From Tannerella sp. (GTDB taxonomy: Bacteria > Bacteroidota > Bacteroidia > Bacteroidales > Tannerellaceae): a stretch of DNA of 7,710 nt. A program made the translations under genes and the position numbers. Below the pieces are notes generated by a model. That model was given only the letters and a program-made list of their open reading frames with translations. It was not told the DNA's origin and searched no databases. Location: contig JAISGW010000153.1 in NCBI GenBank assembly GCA_031262895.1, positions 1 through 7,710 on the forward strand. The letters run 5' to 3'. Within the stretch, counting starts at the first letter, position 1; each line of letters begins with the position of its first letter. Of this stretch, positions 1-7,131 are shown in pieces.

Positions 1-631
1 CACCTTCCCCGAACGCAATAACCTGCCGAAAGTGGCCATGCCCGAGGTCGAGGTGAACTGGTATGACGGCGGCATGATGCCCGATCGTCCGAAAGGTTTC
101 CCGCAAGGGAAAGAGCTGATGGGTGGCGACGGCGGCCTGACTATCTTCTACGGCACCAAAGACACGCTGGTATGCAGCTGCTACGGCGCCAAACCTTGGC
201 TGCTTTCGGGCCATCCGCTTGACGCTCCGATGACGGAACGCCGCTTGCCGCTCGGCCCCGACGGCAACCCCATCTCTCACGAAATGGATTGGGTGCGCGC
301 CTGCAAGGAAGATCCCGCCAACCGCGTCCTGCCGAAGTCCGACTTCTCGCAAGCCGGCCCCTTCAACGAAATGGTCGTCATGGGCGTTTTGGCCATCCGC
401 CTGCAAACCCTCAACCGGGTGCTCGACTGGGACGGCCCCAACATGCGCTTCACCAACATCAACCCCGAGGACAAAATCCGCATCGTCTTGAAGAACAATT
501 TCCATATCGTCAATGGCGACCCGAAGTTCGACAAGATCTACACGGATCCCGTCCCCGCACAGGAGTTCGCACAGGAGCTTATCAAGCATACCTACCGCGA
601 CGGCTGGACGCTGCCTCCGATGCCCGCATAA
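1..631 (+). CDS. Gfo/Idh/MocA-family oxidoreductase, C-terminal part (5' end outside the window)
   Basis: The reading frame is open from base 2 and runs 209 codons to a TAA at 629-631; the start and the N-terminal Rossmann domain lie to the left. An internal ATG at 32 is not a credible start, because the frame continues upstream without a stop. The visible part resembles the C-terminal half of the large Bacteroidetes Gfo/Idh/MocA oxidoreductases: WYDGG followed by MMPDRP (about 59-90), a Gly-rich GGDGGLTIFYG strand (about 122-160), KPWLLSG (about 193-213), and a terminal helix region ending in GWTLPPMPA. Enzymes of this family oxidise or reduce sugar hydroxyls with bound NAD(P). The cofactor-binding and catalytic Lys residues are not visible here. 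A DUF1080 lipoprotein follows after 43 bases on the same strand, so the two are probably co-transcribed and act on related sugar substrates. The family is clear; substrate and cofactor are unknown. Confidence 0.88.
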   Translation, partial: TFPERNNLPKVAMPEVEVNWYDGGMMPDRPKGFPQGKELMGGDGGLTIFYGTKDTLVCSCYGAKPWLLSGHPLDAPMTERRLPLGPDGNPISHEMDWVRACKEDPANRVLPKSDFSQAGPFNEMVVMGVLAIRLQTLNRVLDWDGPNMRFTNINPEDKIRIVLKNNFHIVNGDPKFDKIYTDPVPAQEFAQELIKHTYRDGWTLPPMPA

Positions 632-674
632 GAATCCTTTAACAAACCGACGTTTTTTTAATGTGATATTTAAA

Positions 675-1556
675 ATGAAAAAAAGTGCAATTCTGGCCAG
701 CGCCTTTGCTACGCTCTGCGTGCTCGCAGCCTGCAACGGCAACAAGAAGGCCGAACAACAAAAGCAACAAACTCCCGCCGCCGCAGCCCAACCCGCCGCA
801 ACGGCCAAGGCCGATTCCGTGCCCGCCTACAAATTGATGGAAGGCCTGCCGCAAACCGACATCTCCAAGTACAAAGCCGACAAAGAGGGCTACATCAGCC
901 TCTTCGACGGCAAGACCCTCACGGGCTGGCGTGGCTACGACAAAGCCACCGTGCCCGGCGCCTGGAGCGTTGACAAGGGTGCCATCCATATCAAAGGTTC
1001 GGGGAACGGGGAAGCCGGTGCCCGTAACGGCGGCGACCTGATTTTCGCCCACAAGTTCAAAAACTTCGACCTCAAGTTCGACTGGAAGGTTTCCAAGGGC
1101 GCCAACTCGGGTGTCATCTACCTCATCCAGGAAGTGGAAGGTCAACCTTCCTACATCTCGGCTCCCGAATACCAGGTGCTCGACAACGTGAACCATCCCG
1201 ATGCCAAGTTGGGTGTGAACGGCGACCGTCAATCGGCTTCCTTGTATGACATGATTCCCGCCCAACCGCAAAACTCCAAGCCTTACGGCCAGTGGAACAC
1301 GGGTGAAATCATGGTTTACGAAGGCACCGTCGTACACTACCAGAACGGTAAGAAGATGCTGGAATACCATTTGTGGACCCCGCAATGGAAGGAAATGCTT
1401 GACAAGAGCAAATTCAGCAAAGACAAATGGCCTCTCGCTTACGAACTGCTGATGAACTGCGGCGGCGCAAACCACGAAGGCTACATCGGATTGCAGGACC
1501 ATGGCGACGATGTCTGGTTTAAGAACATCCGCATCAAGGAGATGAACAACAAGTAA
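675..1556 (+). CDS. DUF1080 (3-keto-disaccharide hydrolase family) lipoprotein
   Basis: This encodes a 293-residue protein. The ATG at 675 is chosen because it gives a classic lipoprotein signal: MKK, a hydrophobic stretch at 4-18, and the lipobox VLAAC with Cys20. An in-frame ATG at 513 would overlap the upstream gene and bury this signal. After Cys20 comes a Lys/Gln/Ala/Pro-rich linker (about 23-47). The residues just after Cys20 are not acidic, so no surface-export signal is evident, and the inner face of the outer membrane or the periplasm is likely. The DUF1080 jelly-roll domain spans about 72-290, with ISLFDGKTLTGWRG (74-87), GGDLIF (119-124), ANSGV (143-147), APEYQVLDN (163-171), QWNTGEI (206-212), GYIGLQDHG (269-277) and WFKNIRIK (281-288). 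The Pfam family is named for hydrolysis of 3-keto-disaccharides, which fits the adjacent Gfo/Idh/MocA oxidoreductase. The exact substrate cannot be read from the sequence. Confidence 0.9.
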   Translation: MKKSAILASAFATLCVLAACNGNKKAEQQKQQTPAAAAQPAATAKADSVPAYKLMEGLPQTDISKYKADKEGYISLFDGKTLTGWRGYDKATVPGAWSVDKGAIHIKGSGNGEAGARNGGDLIFAHKFKNFDLKFDWKVSKGANSGVIYLIQEVEGQPSYISAPEYQVLDNVNHPDAKLGVNGDRQSASLYDMIPAQPQNSKPYGQWNTGEIMVYEGTVVHYQNGKKMLEYHLWTPQWKEMLDKSKFSKDKWPLAYELLMNCGGANHEGYIGLQDHGDDVWFKNIRIKEMNNK

Positions 1557-1577
1557 ACGCTCGTTCTCCTTATGTAC

Positions 1578-1625
1578 CAAAGAGAGAGAGGGGGAAGACG
1601 AAAGTCTTCCCCCTCTCTCTCTTTG
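1578..1625. terminator. Bidirectional intrinsic terminator, 22-bp perfect stem with GAAA loop
   Basis: Bases 1578-1599 pair without mismatch with 1604-1625 around the tetraloop GAAA (1600-1603). The stem is rich in GA repeats on the left and CT repeats on the right, with a G5/C5 block in the middle. The outer ends read CAAAG and CTTTG, so neither strand has a long U tail and the stem itself must do most of the work. It sits 21 bases after the DUF1080 stop and 15 bases before the stop of the convergent AraC gene, so it can serve both transcripts. Confidence 0.85.
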
Positions 1626-1640
1626 CATCAAGGGATACCC

Positions 1641-2498
1641 TTAGGCAATGGCGCGGCGTTCGGGTTTTTGCGCCTGTTTTCGGAATTCAGTGGCGTTTAG
1701 CCCGGTCATGGTCTTGAAGAAACGACTGAAAGAAGGCGGGTCTTCAAAGCCGAGGAGCAGGGCAATTTCTTTGGAACTTTTCGAGGTGTAGTAGAGCAGG
1801 CGTTCGGCCTCGGCGATGATACGGTTGTGGATGACCTTTATCGGGGATGGCTGATGATAATAGGCCAACACGCTGGATATCGTCTTGGCCGATTTGTTGA
1901 GCAGTTCGGCATAGTCGTTTACCTGCTTCTTTTCCCGAAAATGTTCATCCACCATGGCGTAGAAGTTACGCATGGTTTCGAAGCGGGCATTGCGCAGGGG
2001 CTGTATGCCCAGCTTGTTGCGCGCCAGTCGGCAGCAGATAATCAAGGCCCGTTTGAGGATGAGCCGCAGCATCTCGTCGCGCATGGCGTCGTCCATGCAG
2101 ATTTCTTCGACGAAGACGGTTTCCAAACGGCGCAGCTTGACGGCGTCCTCTTCCGTGATGCGGAAACTGGTGACGTTCAGGGAGCCGTTGAACAGGAGGC
2201 CGTTGCAGCATACCTCGTTGTCATGGTCGACAATCTGGTAAAAACGGCTGTTGAACAGCATGGCACCGTACTTGCCGTTGACTTCCTTCAGTTCCACGTG
2301 ATGGAGGTAAGACAGGGTTACGATTTCGCCGCCATGGAAAACGAGCTGTTCATGGTTCACGAGCAGCTTCATCATCCCTTCCTTCACCCAGATGATTTTA
2401 TAGAGGCTGTTGCTGCGCAGCATGCCCGCTTCTTCTTCCAGGTCATTACATAAAATGAGCCGGCTCTTTATCTTCGGATTGTCGTAAACGTACTTCAT
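1641..2498 (-). CDS. AraC-family transcriptional regulator
   Basis: This encodes a 285-residue protein with the usual AraC layout. The N-terminal half (about 15-110) is a cupin-like sensing region of beta strands, including IIWVKEGMMKLLVN, HGGEIVTLS and LHHVEL. A helical linker follows (about 116-165). The C-terminal DNA-binding domain (about 175-275) has two helix-turn-helix units: NDYAELLNKSAKTISSVL (194-211), and SSKEIALLLGFEDPPSFSRFF (241-261) followed by TGLNATEFRK, the family signature. The start ATG at 2496-2498 leaves a full-length sensing domain. It converges on the DUF1080 gene across a shared hairpin. It lies 103 bases downstream of tcdA on the same strand, so read-through from that operon is possible, but it has its own promoter-like sequence and a pair of direct repeats upstream. 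Ligand and targets are unknown; autoregulation is inferred from the repeats. Confidence 0.93.
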   Translation of the reverse strand: MKYVYDNPKIKSRLILCNDLEEEAGMLRSNSLYKIIWVKEGMMKLLVNHEQLVFHGGEIVTLSYLHHVELKEVNGKYGAMLFNSRFYQIVDHDNEVCCNGLLFNGSLNVTSFRITEEDAVKLRRLETVFVEEICMDDAMRDEMLRLILKRALIICCRLARNKLGIQPLRNARFETMRNFYAMVDEHFREKKQVNDYAELLNKSAKTISSVLAYYHQPSPIKVIHNRIIAEAERLLYYTSKSSKEIALLLGFEDPPSFSRFFKTMTGLNATEFRKQAQKPERRAIA

Positions 2499-2518
2499 AG
2501 TTGTTGTATATTCCGCGC

Positions 2519-2548
2519 TAAAAGTACGGCTTTCTTTTAGCCCCGCAA
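2519..2548 (-). promoter_or_regulatory. Candidate Bacteroides-type promoter for the AraC gene
   Basis: Read on the minus strand, TTG (2546-2548) is followed after 19 bases by TACTTTTA (2519-2526). The latter matches the Bacteroidetes -7 element TAnnTTTG except for the last base. The expected transcription start would lie about 15-20 bases before the ATG at 2498. The -7 mismatch keeps confidence moderate. Confidence 0.5.
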
Positions 2549-2560
2549 CATTGGATTGTG

Positions 2561-2595
2561 ATTTTGTATGATTTATCCTGCAAAATTTGTACGAT
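2561..2595. promoter_or_regulatory. Operator-like direct repeats upstream of the AraC gene
   Basis: ATTTTGTATGAT (2561-2572) and AATTTGTACGAT (2584-2595) are direct repeats, identical at 10 of 12 positions and offset by 23 bases, close to two helical turns. AraC-family proteins commonly bind direct repeats at such spacing. They lie immediately upstream of the candidate -33 element of the AraC promoter and inside the 103-base gap between tcdA and the AraC gene. The same word TTTGTACGAT occurs twice at 7536-7569. Binding by this regulator is inferred. Confidence 0.45.
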
Positions 2596-2601
2596 GGCGC
2601 C

Positions 2602-3300
2602 TTAGCGGCAGCAGTCGCGGACCACTAAGCCGGCAAGGGTGAAGCCGAAGGTGGCGGTGACTTGTACGAGTGAGCCGCGCCCTTCGCAGGCCATGGGCGG
2701 CTCGTCGCTGAAGACGCAGGTGAATTTCTTCCCCGGCAAGAGGCCCGATTTCTTCAGGCGGTGCCTCAGGGCGGCAGCCAGTGGGCAGCCTTGCACTTTC
2801 CAGAACTCGGCCGTGCGTACGCGGGTATTGTCCATCCGCAGGGCGGCGCCCATGGAAGAGAAGAAAACGCCGGGCAGGCGGGTGGCCGTCTGGATGAGAT
2901 GTGTCTTGTCGGGCAGGCTGTCAATGGCGTCGAGTATGTAATCGTAGTTTTCCAAAGCGAAGGAGGCGGAACTTTCGGCGGTATAGGCTTTTTCTATGGT
3001 GTCGACTTCGGCCTCCGGGTTGATGTCAAGCAGGCGTTCGCGCAGGACTTCGGCTTTCATGCGTCCGATGCTGCTGCCGGTGGCCGGCAGCTGGCGGTTG
3101 ATGTTGCTGGCGGCCACGCGGTCGAAGTCGACTAAGGTCAGATGACCTATCCCGGAGCGTAGCAGGCCCTCTGCACACCAGCTGCCCACGCCGCCCAGGC
3201 CGAAGAGAATGACCCGCGTGTCGGCGAGCCGCCGCATGTTCGCGGCGCCCAGCAGCAATTCCGAGCGCTGGAAAATGTCTTCCTTCTTATTCGTTTCCAT
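2602..3300 (-). CDS. tcdA: tRNA threonylcarbamoyladenosine dehydratase (ThiF/MoeB/E1-like)
   Basis: This encodes a 232-residue protein of the E1-like adenylating family, subgroup TcdA (CsdL/YgdL). The known role of the family is ATP-dependent dehydration of t6A37 in ANN-decoding tRNAs to cyclic ct6A, in the cytoplasm. The sequence begins with the typical RSELLLG (12-18). It then shows the nucleotide-binding loop GLGGVGS (34-40), the acidic strand LVDFDRV with D58 and D60, NINRQ (66-70) with R69, a conserved Lys at 82, and DAIDS (124-128). It ends with a hydrophobic FGFTLAGLVVR segment and is somewhat shorter than the E. coli enzyme. The ATG overlaps the end of engB by 14 bases, so translation is probably coupled, and it is the last gene of the operon that starts at the phosphatase. 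No convincing terminator follows: only a GGCGCC palindrome touches the stop codon. Confidence 0.92.
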   Translation of the reverse strand: METNKKEDIFQRSELLLGAANMRRLADTRVILFGLGGVGSWCAEGLLRSGIGHLTLVDFDRVAASNINRQLPATGSSIGRMKAEVLRERLLDINPEAEVDTIEKAYTAESSASFALENYDYILDAIDSLPDKTHLIQTATRLPGVFFSSMGAALRMDNTRVRTAEFWKVQGCPLAAALRHRLKKSGLLPGKKFTCVFSDEPPMACEGRGSLVQVTATFGFTLAGLVVRDCCR

Positions 3301-3901
3301 GAGTGGCGAGGCTCCGGTTGATTTCCTCTATATAGGCCAACAGCTCGTCGCGCCCCTCTCGCTTTTCCGCCGAAGTGAGGAAAATGGGCGGCAGTTCTTC
3401 CCAGGTCTCGAGCAATTTCGTCTTGTACGTCTTTATGTTTTCCGACAGACAGTTGCGCGACAGCTTGTCGGTTTTGGTGAAGACTATGGCAAAGGGGATG
3501 CCGCTTTCACCCAGCCATTCCATGAATTCGAGGTCTATCTGCTGAGGCGTATGGCGGCAGTCCAGCAAGACGAAGAGGCAGGTCAATTGTTGGCGTTCCA
3601 GCACGTAATCTTCGATGATGCGGCGCAGGCGTTCGCGGTCTTCCTTGCCGCGCCGGGCATAACCGTAGCCGGGCAGGTCCACGATGTACCATTCCCGGTT
3701 AATCAGGAAATGGTTGATGAGCAAAGTCTTCCCCGGCGTTTGCGAGGTCATGGCCAAGCCCTTGCGCTTGGTCAGCATGTTGATGAGTGAGGACTTGCCC
3801 ACGTTGCTGCGGCCGATGAAGGCGTATTCGGGCTTCACCCCTTCGGGGCATTTGCGGTAGTCGGTGTTGCTGATGACGAATTCAGCGGTCTTTATTTCCA
3901 T
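3287..3901 (-). CDS. engB: Ribosome-biogenesis GTP-binding protein EngB/YsxC/YihA
   Basis: This encodes a 204-residue TrmE-Era-EngA-EngB-family GTPase that, in studied bacteria, is needed for late assembly of the large ribosomal subunit. All G motifs are visible: G1 GRSNVGKS (30-37), G2 TPGKT (55-59), G3 DLPG (75-78) within the EngB-specific DLPGYGYA, G4 TKTD (142-145), and G5 TSA (176-178). Length and order are normal for the family and no key residue is missing. The ATG at 3899-3901 lies 20 bases inside the 3' end of the symporter gene, and the stop overlaps the start of tcdA. A TAGCTTTG element 19 bases upstream of the ATG, within symporter coding DNA, may give this probably essential gene its own promoter. 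Confidence 0.96.
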   Translation of the reverse strand: MEIKTAEFVISNTDYRKCPEGVKPEYAFIGRSNVGKSSLINMLTKRKGLAMTSQTPGKTLLINHFLINREWYIVDLPGYGYARRGKEDRERLRRIIEDYVLERQQLTCLFVLLDCRHTPQQIDLEFMEWLGESGIPFAIVFTKTDKLSRNCLSENIKTYKTKLLETWEELPPIFLTSAEKREGRDELLAYIEEINRSLATHGNE

Positions 3902-5393
3902 TTGCTTCTGATTGATGCCGCAAAGCTACGGCTTTTTCGGGTTTCTTTCCCTTTTCCGACAAGAGCCATAGGCCCAGGAAGGTGAGCGCGCCGTTGAGCA
4001 TCAGCAATTCGTAGCTGAAAGTGTAGTTCGCATAGCGTTTGGCTATATAGGAAAGGAAGAGACAGAGTAGGGGGGAGAGGATGCAAATGCAGGGCACGAA
4101 GCGGTCGCGGGGTTTCCGACGGGTGAACAGGCCGAAAGCGAAGAGGCCCAGCAGCGGGCCGTAGGTATAGGAGGCCAGCATGTACAGGGCGTCGATGACG
4201 CTGCGGTTGTTGAGCGCTTTGAAAAGATAAAGCGTCAGCAGGAAGACGGCAGAGATGCAGAGGTGTGTGCGCAGGCGGATACGTTTGGCGCGGGAAGCTG
4301 TTCCCTTTTCTACGCCGAGCAGGTCCACGCAAAAGGAGGTTGTCAGGGCGGTCAAGGCTGAATCGGCACTGCTGAAGGCGGCCGCAATGATGCCGATAGT
4401 GAAAAACACGAGGACAGCCTGCCCCAGCAGGCCGGAAGTGCAGAGCATCGGCAGGATGGCGTCGCTTGAAGCCGGCAGGGCAAGCCCTTTGGCGGCGGCA
4501 AAGGCGAGCAGCAGCACGCCCAAGGAGAGGAAGATGAGGTTGACGGGTGTGAAGGCCAGGCCGTAAACGTACATGTTCTTCTGCGCCTCGCGCAGGTTGC
4601 GGCAGGAAAGGTTCTTCTGCATCATGTCCTGGTCTAAGCCGGTCATGACGATGACGATGAAGATGCCGCTGAAGAATTGCTTGAAGAAATTTTGCGTGCT
4701 GTGCCAATCGTTGAATTCGAAGATGCGGGCATGCGGGCTGTCCGCTATGGTGCGGAACAGGCCGCCCATGTCCAAGCCCAGAAGGTCTTTCACGTGCCAA
4801 AGGATGAGGCAGAGCATGGCGAGGAAGCAGAGGCATTGCAGGGCGTCGGTCCATACAATGGTGCGTATGCCTCCCCGGAAAGTGTACAGCCAAACCACGC
4901 AGATGCTGAGGAAAGCCGTCAGGCCGAAGGGTATTCGCCAGGCGTCGAAGACATATTCCTGCAAAATGAGCACGACCAGATAGAACCTCACGGCCGCGCC
5001 CAGCAGCTTGGACAGCAGGAAAAAGGATGCGCCCGTCTTATAGCCCCGGCGGCCGATGCGTCCTTCTAAGTAAGTGTAAATGGAGGTCAACTGCAACTTG
5101 TAATATAGGGGCAGCAAGACCTTGGCAACGATAATGTAACCGAAAAAGAAACCCAGCACCGTCTGCATATACGTCATGTCTATGCCCCGCACCATGCCCG
5201 GCACGGAAACGAAGGTGACGCCCGAGAGCGAGGCGCCTATCATGCCGATGGACACCAAGTACCAAGGCGATTGGCGGTTGCCGAGGAAGAAGGCCTCGTT
5301 CGCATTGCCGCCCCTGCGTCCCGTCAGATGGGAAATCAGGAGCAGCAAGGCGAAGTAGGCGGCAATGATGCCGATGACGAGCCAGCCGTTCAT
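3882..5393 (-). CDS. Sodium:solute symporter family (SSS) transporter
   Basis: This encodes a 503-residue inner-membrane protein with about 13 hydrophobic segments, beginning directly at the N terminus (residues 3-22). Family marks are the broken first core helix GASLSGVTF (53-61), the SSS signature region FRGGIRTIVWTDALQ (172-186), DQDMMQK (254-260), and AAAFSSADSALTALTT (337-352). In the last of these, S341/S342 match the Ser pair that helps form the Na2 sodium site in studied members. The substrate is not readable; the family carries sugars, amino acids, nucleosides, organic acids and others. Its ATG follows the TAA of the phosphatase gene with no gap, so the two are probably translated together and may use linked substrates. 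The last 25 or so residues are polar and lie over the engB promoter and start region, so they look like an unconserved tail. Confidence 0.93.
   Translation of the reverse strand: MNGWLVIGIIAAYFALLLLISHLTGRRGGNANEAFFLGNRQSPWYLVSIGMIGASLSGVTFVSVPGMVRGIDMTYMQTVLGFFFGYIIVAKVLLPLYYKLQLTSIYTYLEGRIGRRGYKTGASFFLLSKLLGAAVRFYLVVLILQEYVFDAWRIPFGLTAFLSICVVWLYTFRGGIRTIVWTDALQCLCFLAMLCLILWHVKDLLGLDMGGLFRTIADSPHARIFEFNDWHSTQNFFKQFFSGIFIVIVMTGLDQDMMQKNLSCRNLREAQKNMYVYGLAFTPVNLIFLSLGVLLLAFAAAKGLALPASSDAILPMLCTSGLLGQAVLVFFTIGIIAAAFSSADSALTALTTSFCVDLLGVEKGTASRAKRIRLRTHLCISAVFLLTLYLFKALNNRSVIDALYMLASYTYGPLLGLFAFGLFTRRKPRDRFVPCICILSPLLCLFLSYIAKRYANYTFSYELLMLNGALTFLGLWLLSEKGKKPEKAVALRHQSEANGNKDR
3921..3928 (-). 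promoter_or_regulatory. Possible internal -7 promoter element for engB
   Basis: On the minus strand this reads TAGCTTTG followed by CGG, an exact match to the Bacteroidetes TAnnTTTG element. It lies 19 bases before the engB ATG, close to the 25-base spacing seen at the phosphatase promoter. It falls inside the last codons of the symporter gene. No clear TTG is present at the -33 distance, so the call is tentative. Confidence 0.35.
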
Positions 5394-7106
5394 TTAGTCT
5401 AATAGCCCGGCAAGGCCGGTCGGCAAATAGAAGGTGTTATTCGCGTCCACATAGACGACGACCGAATTCAGGTGAATCGTATCCGGCTGTTTCTTGCCCG
5501 ACTTCAGTTCCACCAAGTTTGTGTAAGGACGGATGAGCAACTGCTTCTTCTTGCCTTTTACCAGCAGGCTGGGGAAGCCCCCTTTGCCGGCGGCCGGCAG
5601 TATCTCGTATTTATAGTCCTTGAAAACATCGGCATGGCGGGCAAAGTGCGTCTTGGTGAGCAGGTCGAGGCTGTCGCGGTTGATACCGAAGAGGGCGCAC
5701 ATATACGCGTTCAGCTCCACATTGTCGTTCATGCCCGTCGGGCGCTGGCCGTTCGGGTTGTAAACGGAGAGGAAGACATCCTCGCCCGTGTGGCCGTGGG
5801 TGGTGAAGCCTATGCAGGTCTTCGAGGTGATGAGCTTGGTCATGAAGTCGGAAAGCTCGCCCGAGCTGTAAAGCGACTTCTCCACGCCGGCGTCCGAACG
5901 CTCCGCCATGGGAATGGGGCTGTTCTTGTATCCCTTGCAGTTATAAAGCGCCTTGAGTTCTTCGGCCGTGAGTTCGAAGCCGGCATATTGGCGGAAGATG
6001 TCCTGCACCTCCGAAGCGGGACGGCTGTTGAGCATCTTGGCGAAGCCGGCGGCCGTGAGCTTGAACTGCGAGAGCTGGTAAAAGAGCTGGTCTTTGGAGA
6101 GCTTGTCGTATCCCGTGCAGCGGGCTACGCCGATGCTGATGCCGCTGTTGCCGTGGTCGGCAGTGATGATGACGGCCGTTTCGCCGTTCTTGCGGGCGAA
6201 ATCAAGGGCCGCCCCGCAGGCGCGGTCGAAAGCCTGGAACTCCCGGGCGATGCCTACGGGGTCGTTGGCGTGGGCGGCCCAGTCGACCTTGCTGCCCTCC
6301 ACCATCAGGAAGAATCCCTCGGGGTTCTGTGAGAGTTTGGACAGGGCGGTGCGGGTCATCTCAGCCAGGGAGGGCTGTTGCGTCGTGTCACGGTCCAAGT
6401 CGTAGTCCATGTCGCGCTCGGCATACAGCGCCCACATCCGCTTGTTCTTGTCGGCGCGCATCCCCGGCAGGTCGTCCTTATAAAGGGAATAGCCCCGGTT
6501 TTTGAGATAAGCCTCTTCTTCGGCATTGAGCAGGCCGGCACCGCCGCCTATGACCACGTCGAGGTCGTTATGCACCATCTGCGGGGCAATCCAGGCGTAT
6601 TTGCCGCGCTTGTAGCTGTGGGCCGAACAGTCGGCCGGGGTGGCGTGGGGAAATTCGCAGGTAAAGACCAGGCCGGAGGACTTGCCCATCGACATCTTCC
6701 CTGCTTCGAGCAAGGTCGCCATCGGTTGGTAGGCGCGCTTCGGGTCGGTCGGGAAAATGTCGTTTCTGGGGTCGGACAAAGGATAGGTGGCCACGTAGCC
6801 CGTCCGGCTGGGATAGCCGGTCATGTAACAGGAAGTCGTCGGCGCCGAGTCGCCTATGGGGGCGTTTGAGGAAAAGGTGCGTACCGTGCCGCACAGGTAG
6901 GGGTCGAGGAAAAGCTTCGGCCGGTCGGGATGCTCGTACCATTGCAGCCAGCGGGCCAGGGAAACGGAAGCCAACGAAGTGCCGTCGGAAATCATCAGGA
7001 TGATGTTCTTGACGGGCTTGATTTGCTGTTCGTTCTCTTTTGCCTGCACGGGGTTCAGCAAGGTCGCCGCCACCAGCAGGAAGCAGAAAGTGATACTTTT
7101 TTTCAT
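5394..7106 (-). CDS. Alkaline phosphatase, PhoA-like, exported
   Basis: This encodes a 570-residue metal-dependent phosphomonoesterase of the alkaline phosphatase superfamily. The N terminus is a Sec signal peptide (MKK, hydrophobic 5-17, likely cleavage after A22 in PVQA), so it acts in the periplasm or beyond. Catalytic features are visible in order: ISDGT with metal ligand D41; GDSAPTTSCYMTGY with the probable nucleophile S87; MVEGSKVDWAAHAND with E270, D275 and H279; TADHG with D317 and H318; and a late THGHTGED block with H437 and H439, the second matching the HTG zinc ligand of PhoA. It is longer than E. coli PhoA: residues about 327-430 form an inserted region and about 475-570 a C-terminal extension. 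It opens the operon, has a good promoter upstream, and abuts the symporter gene. Phosphate-starvation control is plausible, but no Pho box was recognised. Confidence 0.94.
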   Translation of the reverse strand: MKKSITFCFLLVAATLLNPVQAKENEQQIKPVKNIILMISDGTSLASVSLARWLQWYEHPDRPKLFLDPYLCGTVRTFSSNAPIGDSAPTTSCYMTGYPSRTGYVATYPLSDPRNDIFPTDPKRAYQPMATLLEAGKMSMGKSSGLVFTCEFPHATPADCSAHSYKRGKYAWIAPQMVHNDLDVVIGGGAGLLNAEEEAYLKNRGYSLYKDDLPGMRADKNKRMWALYAERDMDYDLDRDTTQQPSLAEMTRTALSKLSQNPEGFFLMVEGSKVDWAAHANDPVGIAREFQAFDRACGAALDFARKNGETAVIITADHGNSGISIGVARCTGYDKLSKDQLFYQLSQFKLTAAGFAKMLNSRPASEVQDIFRQYAGFELTAEELKALYNCKGYKNSPIPMAERSDAGVEKSLYSSGELSDFMTKLITSKTCIGFTTHGHTGEDVFLSVYNPNGQRPTGMNDNVELNAYMCALFGINRDSLDLLTKTHFARHADVFKDYKYEILPAAGKGGFPSLLVKGKKKQLLIRPYTNLVELKSGKKQPDTIHLNSVVVYVDANNTFYLPTGLAGLLD

Positions 7107-7131
7107 TCAAAAAACTTTTTGGTTTACCCCG

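Noticed and set aside
513..674. 54-codon N-terminal extension of the DUF1080 protein from the ATG at 513
   Set aside because: It would overlap the oxidoreductase gene by more than 100 bases and place the lipoprotein signal inside the protein. The ATG at 675 gives a proper signal and lipobox.
639..1631. 330-codon open frame on the minus strand opposite the DUF1080 gene
   Set aside because: It lies wholly antisense to a recognised lipoprotein gene, runs through the terminator hairpin, and its translation has a Val/Gly-rich composition with no recognisable domain. It is a GC-driven shadow.
1827..2453. 208-codon plus-strand frame opposite the AraC gene
   Set aside because: It is antisense to a complete AraC-family gene with both helix-turn-helix units, and has no promoter or domain of its own.
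3892..4893. 333-codon minus-strand frame inside the symporter gene
   Set aside because: It is an alternative frame of the symporter, rich in His, Pro and Arg with no hydrophobic segments. The other frame carries clear SSS motifs.
5472..6332. 286-codon open frame on the plus strand within the phosphatase gene
   Set aside because: It is antisense to conserved phosphatase coding sequence, is rich in Val, Ala, Gly and Arg, and has no motif.
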